Assembly: GCA_963557075.1 (NCBI GenBank)
Contig: CAUWDA010000005.1
Span: 1-64,000 of the forward strand
From: Flavonifractor sp963557075
Lineage (GTDB): Bacteria > Bacillota > Clostridia > Oscillospirales > Oscillospiraceae
Direction of reading: 5' to 3'
DNA: 64,000 nucleotides
Within the stretch, counting starts at the first letter, position 1, and each line of letters starts with the position of its first letter. The notes below the pieces were generated by a model that was not told the origin of the DNA, did not search any database, and saw only the letters and a list, made by a program, of their open reading frames with translations. The position numbers and the translations under genes are program-made. This document shows, piece after piece, positions 50,137-58,867 of the stretch.

Positions 50137-51177
50137 CTATTGTGGGCCGGTGACCGCCACCTTGATGACCCCGTCCCGCCGGTGTTCAAAGAGGTCGTAT
50201 GCCTCCGCGATCCGGCTGAGGGAGAAGGTGTGGGTGATGAGCCCCGTGGTGTCCAGCCTGCCCTGGGCGATAAGCTCCAGAGTGCGGGCACAGTTGCAGC
50301 CGTCCACCCCGCCGGTCTTGAAGGTCAGGTTTTTCCCATACATCTCGGGCAGGGGCAGCACCTGGTCGTTGTCATACAGGGCCACCACCGTCACCACCGC
50401 GTTGGGGCGGGCGCATCTCCAGGCCAGGCGGAAGGTGTCCGGTCCCCCCGCCGCCTCCAGGACCACGTCGGCCCCGCCGTGGTCACTGTGGGCCAGCACA
50501 AAGGCCTCCGCCTCCTCCGGCCCTACCGTCAGCACGCCGGGGTAATGGCGCTCCACATAGGCCCGGCGCAGGGGATCCCGCTCGCAGAGGATGACCCGCC
50601 GGGGCCCCCGGAGCAGGACACACTGGAGGGTACACAGCCCGGTGGGCCCGCCGCCGATGAGGAGCACGGTATCCTCCGGCGTGATATTGGAAATGTCCGC
50701 CGCCCAGTAGCCGGTGGCCAGGATATCCCCCACAAAGAGGGCCTGTCGGTCCGTGACCCCATCCGGGATCTTGTCCAGCCCCTGGTCGGCGCAGGGCACC
50801 CGTACATACTCCGCCTGTCCGCCGTCGATGCGGCAGCCCAGGGCCCAGCCGCCGTTGGGGTCGGTGCAGTTGTTCACCCAGCCGTGCTGACAGAAGTAGC
50901 AGTGGCCGCAGAAGGTCTCCACATTCACCGTCACCCGGTCCCCCGGCCTGACAGTGGATACTCCCGCTCCCACTTCCTCCACCACGCCCACCATCTCATG
51001 GCCCACCGTGATACCGGGCACCGCCCGGGGCACGGAGCCGTGCTTGATGTGCAGGTCGCTGGTACAGATGCTGGACAGGGTGACCCGGACAATGGCGTCC
51101 CCATCCTCCAGCAGTTGGGGCTTCGGTTTCTCCAGCAGGGCGAATTTTCCCCGCTCCACATAGGTATAGGCCAGCAT
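50137..51177 (-). CDS. Zinc-dependent alcohol dehydrogenase (MDR family)
   Basis: 346 residues. CTSDLHI and GHEMVGVVEEVGAGV are the catalytic zinc site; four clustered cysteines CGHCYFCQHGWVNNC form the structural zinc site; VLLIGGGPTGLCTLQCVLLR is the nucleotide-binding loop. Medium-chain reductase with sorbitol or secondary alcohol dehydrogenase likeness; substrate unknown. The ATG at 51177 has GGAG seven bases upstream; a GTG two codons upstream overlaps that site. Leader of about 110 nt with two hairpins precedes it. Confidence 0.9.
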   Translation of the reverse strand: MLAYTYVERGKFALLEKPKPQLLEDGDAIVRVTLSSICTSDLHIKHGSVPRAVPGITVGHEMVGVVEEVGAGVSTVRPGDRVTVNVETFCGHCYFCQHGWVNNCTDPNGGWALGCRIDGGQAEYVRVPCADQGLDKIPDGVTDRQALFVGDILATGYWAADISNITPEDTVLLIGGGPTGLCTLQCVLLRGPRRVILCERDPLRRAYVERHYPGVLTVGPEEAEAFVLAHSDHGGADVVLEAAGGPDTFRLAWRCARPNAVVTVVALYDNDQVLPLPEMYGKNLTFKTGGVDGCNCARTLELIAQGRLDTTGLITHTFSLSRIAEAYDLFEHRRDGVIKVAVTGPQ

Positions 51178-51292
51178 GCTCACCGCTCCTTTTTCCGGGG
51201 CGACGCCCCGGCTCTGTTTGTTTCAGTATCCCATGATGCCAAGCAGTGCGCGGCCTTTCGCCGCGCCCCGCAGCCGGATCTGTACTGCGCTT

Positions 51293-51321
51293 ATTATATC
51301 ACGTCCCCGCCGGATACGCAA
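51293..51321 (-). promoter_or_regulatory. Alcohol dehydrogenase promoter
   Basis: Minus-strand TTGCGT (51321-51316), 17-bp spacer, TATAAT (51298-51293). The transcript leader then forms stable hairpins, GCGCGGC/GCCGCGC and a second GGGGCG/CGCCCC stem just upstream of the ribosome site. Confidence 0.68.
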
Positions 51322-51357
51322 AAAGATCTGCCGCAGTTGCCTGCGGCAGATCTTTTT
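51320..51357 (-). terminator. metY terminator
   Basis: 17-bp perfect stem AAAAAGATCTGCCGCAG against CTGCGGCAGATCTTTTT, loop TTGC, T-run on both sides. Confidence 0.92.
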
Positions 51358-51387
51358 GCTTTTTCCGCATCGGGTGACGCCGGCGGC

Positions 51388-52671
51388 TCACACCTGCTCC
51401 AGGGCGTGGGCCACGTCCTCCAGAATATCGGCGATATCCTCGATGCCCACGCTGAGACGCACCAGGTCCGGGGAGACCCCGGCGGCGGCCAGCTCCTGAT
51501 CGGTCATCTGCCGGTGGGTGGTGGAGGCGGGGTGGAGGGTACAGGTCTTGGCGTCCGCCACATGGGTGGCGATAGAGGCCAGCTCCAGCCCGGCCATGAA
51601 CCGGGAAGCTGCTTCCCGGCCGCCCTTCACGCCGAAGGACACCACGCCGCAGGTGCCGTCCGGCATATACTTCATAGCGCACTCATAGTAGGGGTCCCCC
51701 TCCAGGCCGGGGCAGCGCACCCAGGCCACCTTGGGGTGGTCCTTCAGGTACCGGGCCACCGCCAGGGCGTTCTCACAGTGCCTGGCCATCCGCAGGGGCA
51801 GGGTCTCCAGGCCGATGTTCAGATAGTAGCAGTTCTGGGGGGAGGGGATGGCCCCCAGGTCCCGCATAAGCTGGACGGTGGCCTTGGTGATGTAGGCCCC
51901 CTCCAGACCGAAGCGCTCGGTATAGGTGACGCCGTGGTAGCTCTCGTCGGGGGTGGTCAGGCCGGGGAACTTGTCGGCGTGGGCGTTCCAGTCAAATTTA
52001 CCGGAGTCCACAATGGCGCCCCCCACCGCGTTGGCGTGCCCGTCCATGTACTTGGTGGTGGAATGGGTGACGATGTCGGCCCCCCACTCAAAGGGCCGGC
52101 AGTTCACCGGGGTGGCAAAGGTATTGTCCACAATGAGGGGCACGCCGTGGGCGTGGGCCGCCCGGGCAAATTTCTCGATATCCAGCACCGTGAGAGCCGG
52201 GTTGGCGATGGTCTCGCCGAACACCGCCCGGGTCTCGGGCCGGAAGGCCGCGTTCAGCTCCTCCTCGGTGCAGTCGGGGTCCACGAAGGTGAATTGGATC
52301 CCCATCCGCTTCATGGTGACGGCGAAGAGATTGTACGTGCCGCCGTAGATGGAGGAGGAGCACACCACATGCTCCCCACAGGAGACGATGTTGAAGATGG
52401 CATAAAAAGAAGCCGCCTGTCCGGAAGAGGTAAGCATGGCCGCAGTCCCCCCCTCCAGGGCGCAGATCTTGGTAGCCACATGGTCGTTGGTGGGGTTTTG
52501 CAGCCGGGTATAGAAATAGCCGCTGGCCTCCAGGTCAAAGAGGGCCCCCATCTGCTCGCCGGTGGCGTACCGGAAGGTGGTGGACTGGACGATGGGGATG
52601 TTGCGGGGCTCTCCGTTGCCGGGCGCATAGCCGGCATGGATACACTGGGTACTGATGCGGTGCTGGTTCAT
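51388..52671 (-). CDS. metY: O-acetylhomoserine aminocarboxypropyltransferase
   Basis: 427 residues, PLP enzyme of the Cys/Met metabolism family; makes homocysteine from O-acetylhomoserine and sulfide. Marks: AGYAPGNGEPRNIPIVQSTT, TRLQNPTNDHVATKICALEGG, GEHVVCSSSIYGGTYNLF, VDNTFATPVNCRPFEWGADI, then HSTTKYMDGHANAVGGAI with the PLP lysine. Length and internal insert suit MetY rather than MetB. ATG follows AAAGGAAG. Confidence 0.95.
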   Translation of the reverse strand: MNQHRISTQCIHAGYAPGNGEPRNIPIVQSTTFRYATGEQMGALFDLEASGYFYTRLQNPTNDHVATKICALEGGTAAMLTSSGQAASFYAIFNIVSCGEHVVCSSSIYGGTYNLFAVTMKRMGIQFTFVDPDCTEEELNAAFRPETRAVFGETIANPALTVLDIEKFARAAHAHGVPLIVDNTFATPVNCRPFEWGADIVTHSTTKYMDGHANAVGGAIVDSGKFDWNAHADKFPGLTTPDESYHGVTYTERFGLEGAYITKATVQLMRDLGAIPSPQNCYYLNIGLETLPLRMARHCENALAVARYLKDHPKVAWVRCPGLEGDPYYECAMKYMPDGTCGVVSFGVKGGREAASRFMAGLELASIATHVADAKTCTLHPASTTHRQMTDQELAAAGVSPDLVRLSVGIEDIADILEDVAHALEQV

Positions 52672-52757
52672 GGCGCGATTCTTCCTTTCTCTGGGCAGGG
52701 GTCCGGCGTTGCCGTCTCTTTTACAGTAGCACTATAACGTGAAAAATAATATGTGGT

Positions 52758-52786
52758 ATGTTACACCCCGGCGGCCCGGTTGTCAA
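52758..52786 (-). promoter_or_regulatory. Candidate metY promoter
   Basis: Minus-strand TTGACA (52786-52781), 17-bp spacer, TAACAT (52763-52758). The -35 overlaps the last codons of gerM. No SAM or T-box type leader was recognised. Confidence 0.6.
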
Positions 52787-53703
52787 GAGCCGTTCTGCGA
52801 CAGGGAGACGTCCTGGATCAGGGCCCGGTCCAGGGGCAGTCCCCCGGCGGCGGGGGCAGGTCCCCCCTCCACATAGAGCTGCACCGCTTCCACTCCGTCC
52901 AGCTCACACAGGGTATTGACCAGGGCATAAACGGTCAGGGCCGCCGTCTTTTCCGCGCTGGGCAGCCCGTCTATATAGGACTGGGACAGATCCACCACGC
53001 ACACACCGTCCCGCAGCTCCACCGAGCGGATCTCACCGCCCTCCGGCAGGCAGGAGCGCAGCCCCTCCCGCTCCGGGCCTTCCGCCCAGGCGGCCAGCAC
53101 CGCCTGGACCAGCGTCTGGTCCGCCGTCTTGACGATCTGGCGGCGCTCCACGCCCAGAGCCTGACTGCCGGTCCTGAGGTACCACAGGTCGATGCCCATG
53201 GCCATAGGCTCGTCCGCGCCGCCGGCCAGTAGGATATCCCCGGCGGAGAGCTGCTGGATACTCCGGTAGGGCAGCTCACGCCCCTCCACCGTCACATAGA
53301 CCGACTCCACCTCCTCCATCTGGCTGAAGGTGAGGATCAGGCAGGCGTCGGCCAGCGTCAGATCCACCCCGGACAGCCTGTCGTACTCCTCCGACAGATC
53401 CAAATGGAGCCGGCCCTCCTCCAGCTCCCAGCTCCGCAGCCGAAGCCCGGCCGGAAAGGGGGAGGTCAGTTTGTCGCTGTCAGGGGGCGTCAGCAGCAGC
53501 TCCATCAGTCCCGGAACGGTCTCCCGCTCCAGCGGGAGCGCATGGGTCTCCCCCTCCACCGCCGACTTCCCCTCCTGGTCGGAGAGCGCGGAGTAGTAGA
53601 TGAGATATTCCGCACCCTTGCCGGAGCCGCCCTCCCGGGCGGCGCAGCCGCCGGCCGCCAGCAGTGCGGCGGCCAGCAGCAGGAGCAGGCCCCGTTTAGT
53701 CAT
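52783..53703 (-). CDS. GerMN-domain lipoprotein
   Basis: 306 residues. Lipoprotein signal ending AAGGC, then two GerMN-like repeats: LYYS/YYSALSDQEG ... LHLDLSEEYDRLSGVDLTLADACLILTFSQ and VVDLSQSYIDGLPSAEKTAALTVYALVNTL. Related to GerM of spore formers, needed for spore cortex or germination in Bacillus. ATG overlaps the kinase stop by eight bases, so it is the third gene of an operon with the two-component pair. Confidence 0.88.
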   Translation of the reverse strand: MTKRGLLLLLAAALLAAGGCAAREGGSGKGAEYLIYYSALSDQEGKSAVEGETHALPLERETVPGLMELLLTPPDSDKLTSPFPAGLRLRSWELEEGRLHLDLSEEYDRLSGVDLTLADACLILTFSQMEEVESVYVTVEGRELPYRSIQQLSAGDILLAGGADEPMAMGIDLWYLRTGSQALGVERRQIVKTADQTLVQAVLAAWAEGPEREGLRSCLPEGGEIRSVELRDGVCVVDLSQSYIDGLPSAEKTAALTVYALVNTLCELDGVEAVQLYVEGGPAPAAGGLPLDRALIQDVSLSQNGS

Positions 53704-55165
53704 GGTCCGTCCCCCCTTCCTCCGTCCACAGCGGGAAGATCACCTCAAAGCAGGTGCCCTCCGGCTTCCGCCGCCGGGCGGTGACGGAACCGCCATGCTG
53801 GCGCACCGTGTCCTGTACGATGGACAGGCCCAGTCCGGTGCCGCCGGCGGCCCGGGAGCGGGCCTTGTCCACCCGGTAAAACCGGTCGAAGATCTTAGAC
53901 AGGTCGTCCTCCGGAATGCCCACGCCGGTGTCCTCCACCGTCAGCACCACCCGGTCCGCCTGCCGGGCCAGCGTCACCCATACCCGCCCGCCGGGCAGGT
54001 TATATTTGACCGCATTTTCCATCAGGTTGAAGGCCACCTGATAGAGATCGTCCTCGGTGGCCCGGATGACGCACCCCTCCCCCAGGGAGAGCTCCAGCGT
54101 CACCTTGGCAGCCCGGGCCAGCGGGGAGAGCATGTGCTCCACCCGCTTCACTACGGCTGCCACATCCACCGGCGCGGTTTGGATCTCCCGGGCGGTATCC
54201 AGCCGGGTGAGGGTGAGCAGCTTTTCCGTGATACGGGTAAGCCGCTCGGCCTCGTCCCCGATATCGGTGAGGAACTCCCGGGCGGTCTCGCTGTCCATGT
54301 GGTCAGCCTGAAGGATGGAGTCGGTGAGCAGTCGAATGGAGGCCAGGGGTGTTTTCAGCTCATGGGAGGCGTCGGACACAAAGCGCCGGCGCACCTCCTC
54401 CGTGGTCTGGAGCCGCCCGGTCAGCTCGTTGAACTCATCGGCCAGGCGGCGGAGCTCGTCCCCGCCGCCCACGGTGACCCGGTGGCTGTACTCGCCCTGG
54501 CGCACCGTGTGGATGCCCCGCAGCAGCAGCGCGATCCGCCGGGTGAGCGCTTTGGAAAACACCAGCCCCATCACCGCCGTGACCAGACAGATGATCATGG
54601 AGATGTTGCGCAGATTGGTCTGGATGCCCCGCAGCAGCGCCCCCTGCTCGGCGTCGTGCTCATAGAGGTAGACCGCCCCCTGGGTCATGGAGCGGTAGGT
54701 GATGGGCACCGCCGCCCGGCTGCACAGGGCCCCGTCCCGGTACTCGGAGCGGAACACGTCGTTATACCGCAGGGCGGTAACGATCTCCCAGATCATGGCA
54801 TACTGCCCCACGGTATCGCTGCGCTGGCTGCCCTCCTGGAAGTCGCACAGCACCATGCCGTTAGGGTCGGTGACCACCACCCGGGTCACACCCAGGCTGC
54901 CCAGCAGCAGGCCCACCGTCCGTGTGGCCCCCTCCTGGGTCAGTCCCTCCGGACCGGTGGCCAGCGTGGAGGCCAGCACCGAGGCCTGATTTTGCAGGGA
55001 GGTCTGCTTGGACTGATAGGCCATCGCCTGTGAGACCGCCAAAGGGTAGGTGTTCAGCAAAAATACCACCGCCGCCACGATGACCAGATAGGTCATGGCG
55101 TACTTGGTCCGCAGGGACCGCCAGAAGGGGACCCGGCGGACCGTCTCCTCCCGCTCATGCTTCAT
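53696..55165 (-). CDS. Sensor histidine kinase with HAMP domain
   Basis: 489 residues. Membrane segments near 25-50 and 190-215, then HAMP, HisKA (VSDASHELKTPLASIRLLTD) and HATPase (NLMENAVKYNLPGG, DTGVGIPEDDL, RSRAAGGTGLGLSIVQDTV). The extracytoplasmic segment is about 140 residues. ATG overlaps the response regulator stop by 11 bases. General PhoR/WalK-like architecture without PAS. Confidence 0.93.
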   Translation of the reverse strand: MKHEREETVRRVPFWRSLRTKYAMTYLVIVAAVVFLLNTYPLAVSQAMAYQSKQTSLQNQASVLASTLATGPEGLTQEGATRTVGLLLGSLGVTRVVVTDPNGMVLCDFQEGSQRSDTVGQYAMIWEIVTALRYNDVFRSEYRDGALCSRAAVPITYRSMTQGAVYLYEHDAEQGALLRGIQTNLRNISMIICLVTAVMGLVFSKALTRRIALLLRGIHTVRQGEYSHRVTVGGGDELRRLADEFNELTGRLQTTEEVRRRFVSDASHELKTPLASIRLLTDSILQADHMDSETAREFLTDIGDEAERLTRITEKLLTLTRLDTAREIQTAPVDVAAVVKRVEHMLSPLARAAKVTLELSLGEGCVIRATEDDLYQVAFNLMENAVKYNLPGGRVWVTLARQADRVVLTVEDTGVGIPEDDLSKIFDRFYRVDKARSRAAGGTGLGLSIVQDTVRQHGGSVTARRRKPEGTCFEVIFPLWTEEGGTDHD

Positions 55166-55844
55166 GCTTCAAATAGTAGCCCACGCCCCACTTGGTAAGG
55201 ATATACTGGGGGTTGGCAGGGTCCAGCTCCAGCTTCTCCCGCAGGCGTCGGACGTGGACGTCCACCGTCCGATAGTCCCCGGCATACTCGTAGCCCCACA
55301 CCACATTGAGCAGGTTCTCCCGGCTGTACACCCGGCCCGGATTGCGCATGAGCAGTTCCATCAGGTCGAACTCCTTGGCGGTCAGATCCACGCTCTCCCC
55401 GTCCTTCCACGCCGCCCGGGCGTCCGGGTCCAGGGTGATGTGCCCGATGGTGAGCCGCCCGCTGCCCCGGCTCTGCTGGGCCGCCATACCGGCCCGGCGG
55501 AGCAGGGCCCGTACCCTGGCCTTCAGCTCCAGGATGTTGAAGGGCTTGGTGATATAGTCGTCCGCACCGCACTCAAAGCCGATGATCTTGTCGGTGTCCT
55601 CGCTGCGGGCGGTGAGCATGATGATGGGCACGTTGGAAAACTCCCGGATACGCATGCAGGCCTGGAGTCCGTCGATCTTGGGCATCATCAGATCCAGGAT
55701 AATGAGGTCGAACTTCCCGCTGCGGGCCAGCTCCACCGCCTCTTCCCCGTCATACCCGGCCTCCACCTGGTAGCCCTCGCTCTCCAGATTGAATTTGATG
55801 CCCTTGACCAGCACCTTTTCGTCATCAACAACCAATATCTTCAA
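55155..55844 (-). CDS. OmpR-family response regulator
   Basis: 229 residues. Receiver KILVVDDEKVLVKGIKFNLE, DLIILDLMMPKIDG, IIMLTARSEDTDKIIGFECG, DDYITKPF; winged helix VDLTAKEFDLMELLMRNPGR, YRTVDVHVRRLREKLE. The start is TTG at 55844, seven bases after GGAGG; no ATG or GTG matches the family N-terminus. Heads the rr-kinase-gerM operon. Confidence 0.95.
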   Translation of the reverse strand: MKILVVDDEKVLVKGIKFNLESEGYQVEAGYDGEEAVELARSGKFDLIILDLMMPKIDGLQACMRIREFSNVPIIMLTARSEDTDKIIGFECGADDYITKPFNILELKARVRALLRRAGMAAQQSRGSGRLTIGHITLDPDARAAWKDGESVDLTAKEFDLMELLMRNPGRVYSRENLLNVVWGYEYAGDYRTVDVHVRRLREKLELDPANPQYILTKWGVGYYLKHEA

Positions 55845-55869
55845 AATATATCCTCCTTTCCATTCCCGC

Positions 55870-56289
55870 TCAGGAGACGGTCACCAGGTCCAGCAGCCCC
55901 TCCAGGGTCCCTTCCCCGATGCCGCTCACCCGGGTCAGATCCTCCGGGATGCGGAAGGGGCCGTTGGCCTCCCGGTCCGCGATGATGTCCTCCGCCCGCT
56001 TCTCTCCGATGCCGGGCAGGGTCATCAGCTCCTCCGCCGTGGCTGTGTTCAGATCCACCTTGCCCGCCGCCGGCGGGATCTGCCCGGGCTCGGCCGCGCT
56101 CTGCCGGGGCGTAGGGTCTGGGGCCGGGGTGACGTGGACTGCCACAGCGGTGTTCCGGGGCAGCAGGTCCTCCGTCTCCACCCGCACCGGCTGGGCACCG
56201 GAGGCGCCCCGCAGAAACCATCCGGCGGCAAACGCCCCAAAGGCCACGGCCAACAGGATAGAGATCAGCTCCAGTTTGGAAATCTTCAT
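55870..56289 (-). CDS. ComEA-like helix-hairpin-helix protein
   Basis: 139 residues. One N-terminal membrane segment (LISILLAVAFGAFAAGWFL), a Pro-rich linker, then a C-terminal HhH pair: VDLNTATAEELMTLPGIGEKRAEDIIADREANGPF, RIPEDLTRVSGIGEGTLEGL. ComEA-type DNA uptake receptors have this plan; a SLBB domain is absent, which is common in short forms. ATG has only a weak AAGGCGG upstream. Divergent from dacF. Confidence 0.85.
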   Translation of the reverse strand: MKISKLELISILLAVAFGAFAAGWFLRGASGAQPVRVETEDLLPRNTAVAVHVTPAPDPTPRQSAAEPGQIPPAAGKVDLNTATAEELMTLPGIGEKRAEDIIADREANGPFRIPEDLTRVSGIGEGTLEGLLDLVTVS

Positions 56290-56310
56290 GATTTTATAAC
56301 CGCCTTCCCG

Positions 56311-56366
56311 TTGCTTCCAGGTTCGGTGTTTGTTATAATAAAACAGAAAACGCCTGTTTTATTATA
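56311..56366. promoter_or_regulatory. Divergent comEA/dacF promoters with 12-bp palindrome
   Basis: Plus strand: TTGCTT (56311-56316), 17-bp spacer, TATAAT (56334-56339). Minus strand: TGA-TATAAT (extended -10) at 56369-56361. A perfect inverted repeat ATAATAAAACAG / CTGTTTTATTAT (56335-56346 / 56354-56365) spans both -10 boxes, so one bound factor could shut both. Confidence 0.7.
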
Positions 56367-56388
56367 TCATACACAAATGGAGTTTCCT

Positions 56389-57783
56389 ATGAAAAAATCA
56401 AGACTGCTCTCCCTGTTTCTCTCTCTGGTCCTGATCACGGGCCTGCTCACCCCCCTGGCCGCTGCTGCCGGCAGCGGCAGCGCCATCCTGGACGGGATGG
56501 ATGTCAACGCCAAAGCCGCGGTACTGGTGGACCCCAACACCAACGAGGTCCTCTATGAGAAAAACGCCCACGGCAAGATGTACCCCGCCTCCATCACCAA
56601 GGTGATGACCTGTCTGCTCACCCTGGAGGCGGTGGATGCGGGGCAGCTCTCCCTGGAGCAGACCGTCACCGCCGGCAGCTCCATCCACACCGGGATCGGC
56701 GCCGGCGCCTCCACCGCCGACATCAAGGAGGGGGAGCAGATCCGCGTCATTGATCTACTCTACGCCGCCCTCATCCCCTCCGCCAACGAGGCCTGCAACG
56801 TGATGGCGGCGGCGGTGGCCGGCGATGTACCCGCCTTTGTGGAGCGGATGAATCAGCGGGCCGCCGAGCTGGGGATGACGGATACCCACTTCGCCAACAC
56901 CCACGGCTATCACGACGACGACCACTACACCTCTGCCTACGACGTCTTTCTCATGTGCCAGGAAGCCATGAAGCACGAGACCTTCCGCACCATCGTCTCC
57001 TCCAAAAGCTACGAGATGCCCGCCACCAACATCCACACCGAGCCCCGGGTGGTCCACTCCACCAACGCCCTGATCTCCAACTGGAACGTGGCCGGATATC
57101 TCTACTCCCACGCCACCGGCATCAAGACCGGCCACACCAATGAGTCGGGCTACTGCCTGGCGGCCTCCGCCACCCGGGAGGACCGGAGCCTTATCTCCGT
57201 GGTCATGGGGTGCGAGCGGGAGCCGGGCACCACCGGCAGCAAGGGCTTCATCTACTTCAACGAGACCATCCGTCTGTTCGATTGGGGCTTTAAAAACTTC
57301 TCCTCCCAGACCATTCTGGACGCCACCAAGCGGGACATCCCTGAGATCGAGGTCACGCTGGGTAAGAACACCAACTATGTGACCCTGGAGCCCCAGGGCC
57401 AGATCACCGCTCTGCTGCCCAACGACATCTCCCCCGAGGACTTTCAGTTTTCCTATACCCGCAACGCCGATACGGTAGAGGCGCCGGTGGAAAAGGGACA
57501 GGTGCTGGGCACCATCACCGCCACCTTTAACGGCAAGGAATACGGCTCTCTCCCCCTGGTGGCCAGCATCAGCGTGGAGGCCGACCCCCTGCTCTACCAT
57601 CTGGACCGGATCCAGAAATTCTTCTCCCAGCTCTGGGTCAAGATCATTCTGGTGGTGCTGCTGGTGGTCATCCTGCTGCTCATCGTCCGCCGGCTCTTCT
57701 TCCGGGGACGGCGGGGCGGCCGCCGTGGCAATTACTCCTACAGCGGCGGCTCCCACTACAGCGGACGCCACAGAAGAAGATAA
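56389..57783 (+). CDS. D-alanyl-D-alanine carboxypeptidase (PBP5/DacF type)
   Basis: 464 residues. Signal peptide LLSLFLSLVLITGLLTPLAAAA; catalytic SITK (about residue 65), SAN in IPSANEACNVM and KTG in GIKTGHTNESGY, the S11 peptidase triad. C-terminal PBP5_C-like region, then a membrane anchor (IILVVLLVVILLLIVRRLFF) and an Arg/Gly/Ser-rich tail. DacF-type sporulation or housekeeping peptidoglycan trimming. The ATG at 56389 has GGAG six bases upstream; an ATG at 56377 has none. Confidence 0.93.
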   Translation: MKKSRLLSLFLSLVLITGLLTPLAAAAGSGSAILDGMDVNAKAAVLVDPNTNEVLYEKNAHGKMYPASITKVMTCLLTLEAVDAGQLSLEQTVTAGSSIHTGIGAGASTADIKEGEQIRVIDLLYAALIPSANEACNVMAAAVAGDVPAFVERMNQRAAELGMTDTHFANTHGYHDDDHYTSAYDVFLMCQEAMKHETFRTIVSSKSYEMPATNIHTEPRVVHSTNALISNWNVAGYLYSHATGIKTGHTNESGYCLAASATREDRSLISVVMGCEREPGTTGSKGFIYFNETIRLFDWGFKNFSSQTILDATKRDIPEIEVTLGKNTNYVTLEPQGQITALLPNDISPEDFQFSYTRNADTVEAPVEKGQVLGTITATFNGKEYGSLPLVASISVEADPLLYHLDRIQKFFSQLWVKIILVVLLVVILLLIVRRLFFRGRRGGRRGNYSYSGGSHYSGRHRRR

Positions 57784-57784
57784 C

Positions 57785-57822
57785 GAAAAAAACGCCTGCT
57801 GCGCGCGCAGCAGGCGTTTTTT
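57785..57822. terminator. Bidirectional terminator, dacF and thiY
   Basis: Stem AAAAACGCCTGCTGCGC against GCGCAGCAGGCGTTTTT, symmetric, with T-runs on both strands. Confidence 0.92.
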
Positions 57823-57823
57823 A

Positions 57824-58837
57824 TTACTGGCTCAGCAGATCCACATACAGCTGGTCCAGGCCGGGGGCCTGGTCGATAAGCCCCTCGCTGAGCAGCCAGT
57901 CCACATTTTCCTGCCAGCAGGCGGCAGTCTGGCTCAGGAAGGGGGCGGTCTCCGTCTCCATCATGGGCAGCAGAGTGGCCATGCTCTTCTGCTCCACCGT
58001 TTGGGACAGGGGGAAGTTCTCCTCGTTCTGGTTGTCCAGCAGGATCTGGAGCACACCGTCCGGGTCGGCCTGCATATCGTCAAAGCCCCTGGCGCAGGCC
58101 CGCAGGAAGCCCCGCAGCACCTCCGGCTCCTTCTCGATCATGGCGTCGTTGGCCAGGAACACCCCCTCGTAGTAGGTGGGCACGCCGTAGTCGTCCAGGT
58201 CGAACCAGTTGACCGCGAAGCCCTCCTCCTCCATCTGGGGCACCTCGTGGTTCACCAGACAGCCGATGGTGGCGTCCACATTGCCGGTGGTCATGGAGCT
58301 CATCAGGTCAAAGCCCACGTCGATCATGGTCACGTCGCTGTCATCCGCGCCCACATAGGCCATCAGGCTGCGGATCAGCGCCTCGGACAGCTCTGTACCG
58401 GCGTAGCCGATGGTCTTGCCCACCAGATCCTCCGGGGAGGTGATGTCCTTGTCCTTCAGAGAGAGGACGATGTTCAGCGGCCCCTGGACCACAGCGCCGA
58501 TGGACTTCACCGGTACATTCTGGTTGGCCCGGGCGATGATCACATCCTGCTGGTAGTACAGGCCGATCTCCGCCTGACCGGCGGCCACCAGGGAGATGGC
58601 GTCGTTGGCGTTGGAGGGGAACTGGATGTTGACCTTCAGCCCCTCCTCCGCAAAGTAGCCCTTCTCGATGGCGTCATAAAGGAAGGCGTGGAGGGCGTTG
58701 GGGTACCAGTCCAGCACCACGCTGACCTCCCGCAGGTCCTCCCCGCCGCCAGCCGTCTCCTGACTGCCGCCGGCGGGGGCGGAACAGCCCGCCAGCAGCA
58801 TGGCCCCGGCCAGGGCCAGTGCAGCAATTCGTTTCAT
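57824..58837 (-). CDS. thiY: Thiamine precursor ABC transporter, substrate-binding lipoprotein (ThiY type)
   Basis: 337 residues. Lipoprotein signal with LLAGC. NMT1/THI5-like domain: VSVVLDWYPNALHAFLYDAIEKGYF, INIQFPSNANDAI-like (NIQFPSNANDAISLVAAGQAEI), GKTIGYAGTELSEALIRSL and LDDYGVPTYYEGVFLANDAM. ThiY binds formylaminopyrimidine or similar HMP precursors. Last gene of the operon; 30 bp after thiX. Confidence 0.9.
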   Translation of the reverse strand: MKRIAALALAGAMLLAGCSAPAGGSQETAGGGEDLREVSVVLDWYPNALHAFLYDAIEKGYFAEEGLKVNIQFPSNANDAISLVAAGQAEIGLYYQQDVIIARANQNVPVKSIGAVVQGPLNIVLSLKDKDITSPEDLVGKTIGYAGTELSEALIRSLMAYVGADDSDVTMIDVGFDLMSSMTTGNVDATIGCLVNHEVPQMEEEGFAVNWFDLDDYGVPTYYEGVFLANDAMIEKEPEVLRGFLRACARGFDDMQADPDGVLQILLDNQNEENFPLSQTVEQKSMATLLPMMETETAPFLSQTAACWQENVDWLLSEGLIDQAPGLDQLYVDLLSQ

Positions 58838-58867
58838 ATCTATCGTTCCTTTCCTGTTGATCTATCT

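Noticed and set aside
52672..52782. SAM or T-box leader upstream of metY
   Set aside because: The 110-bp gap contains a simple promoter but none of the conserved SAM-I or T-box elements.
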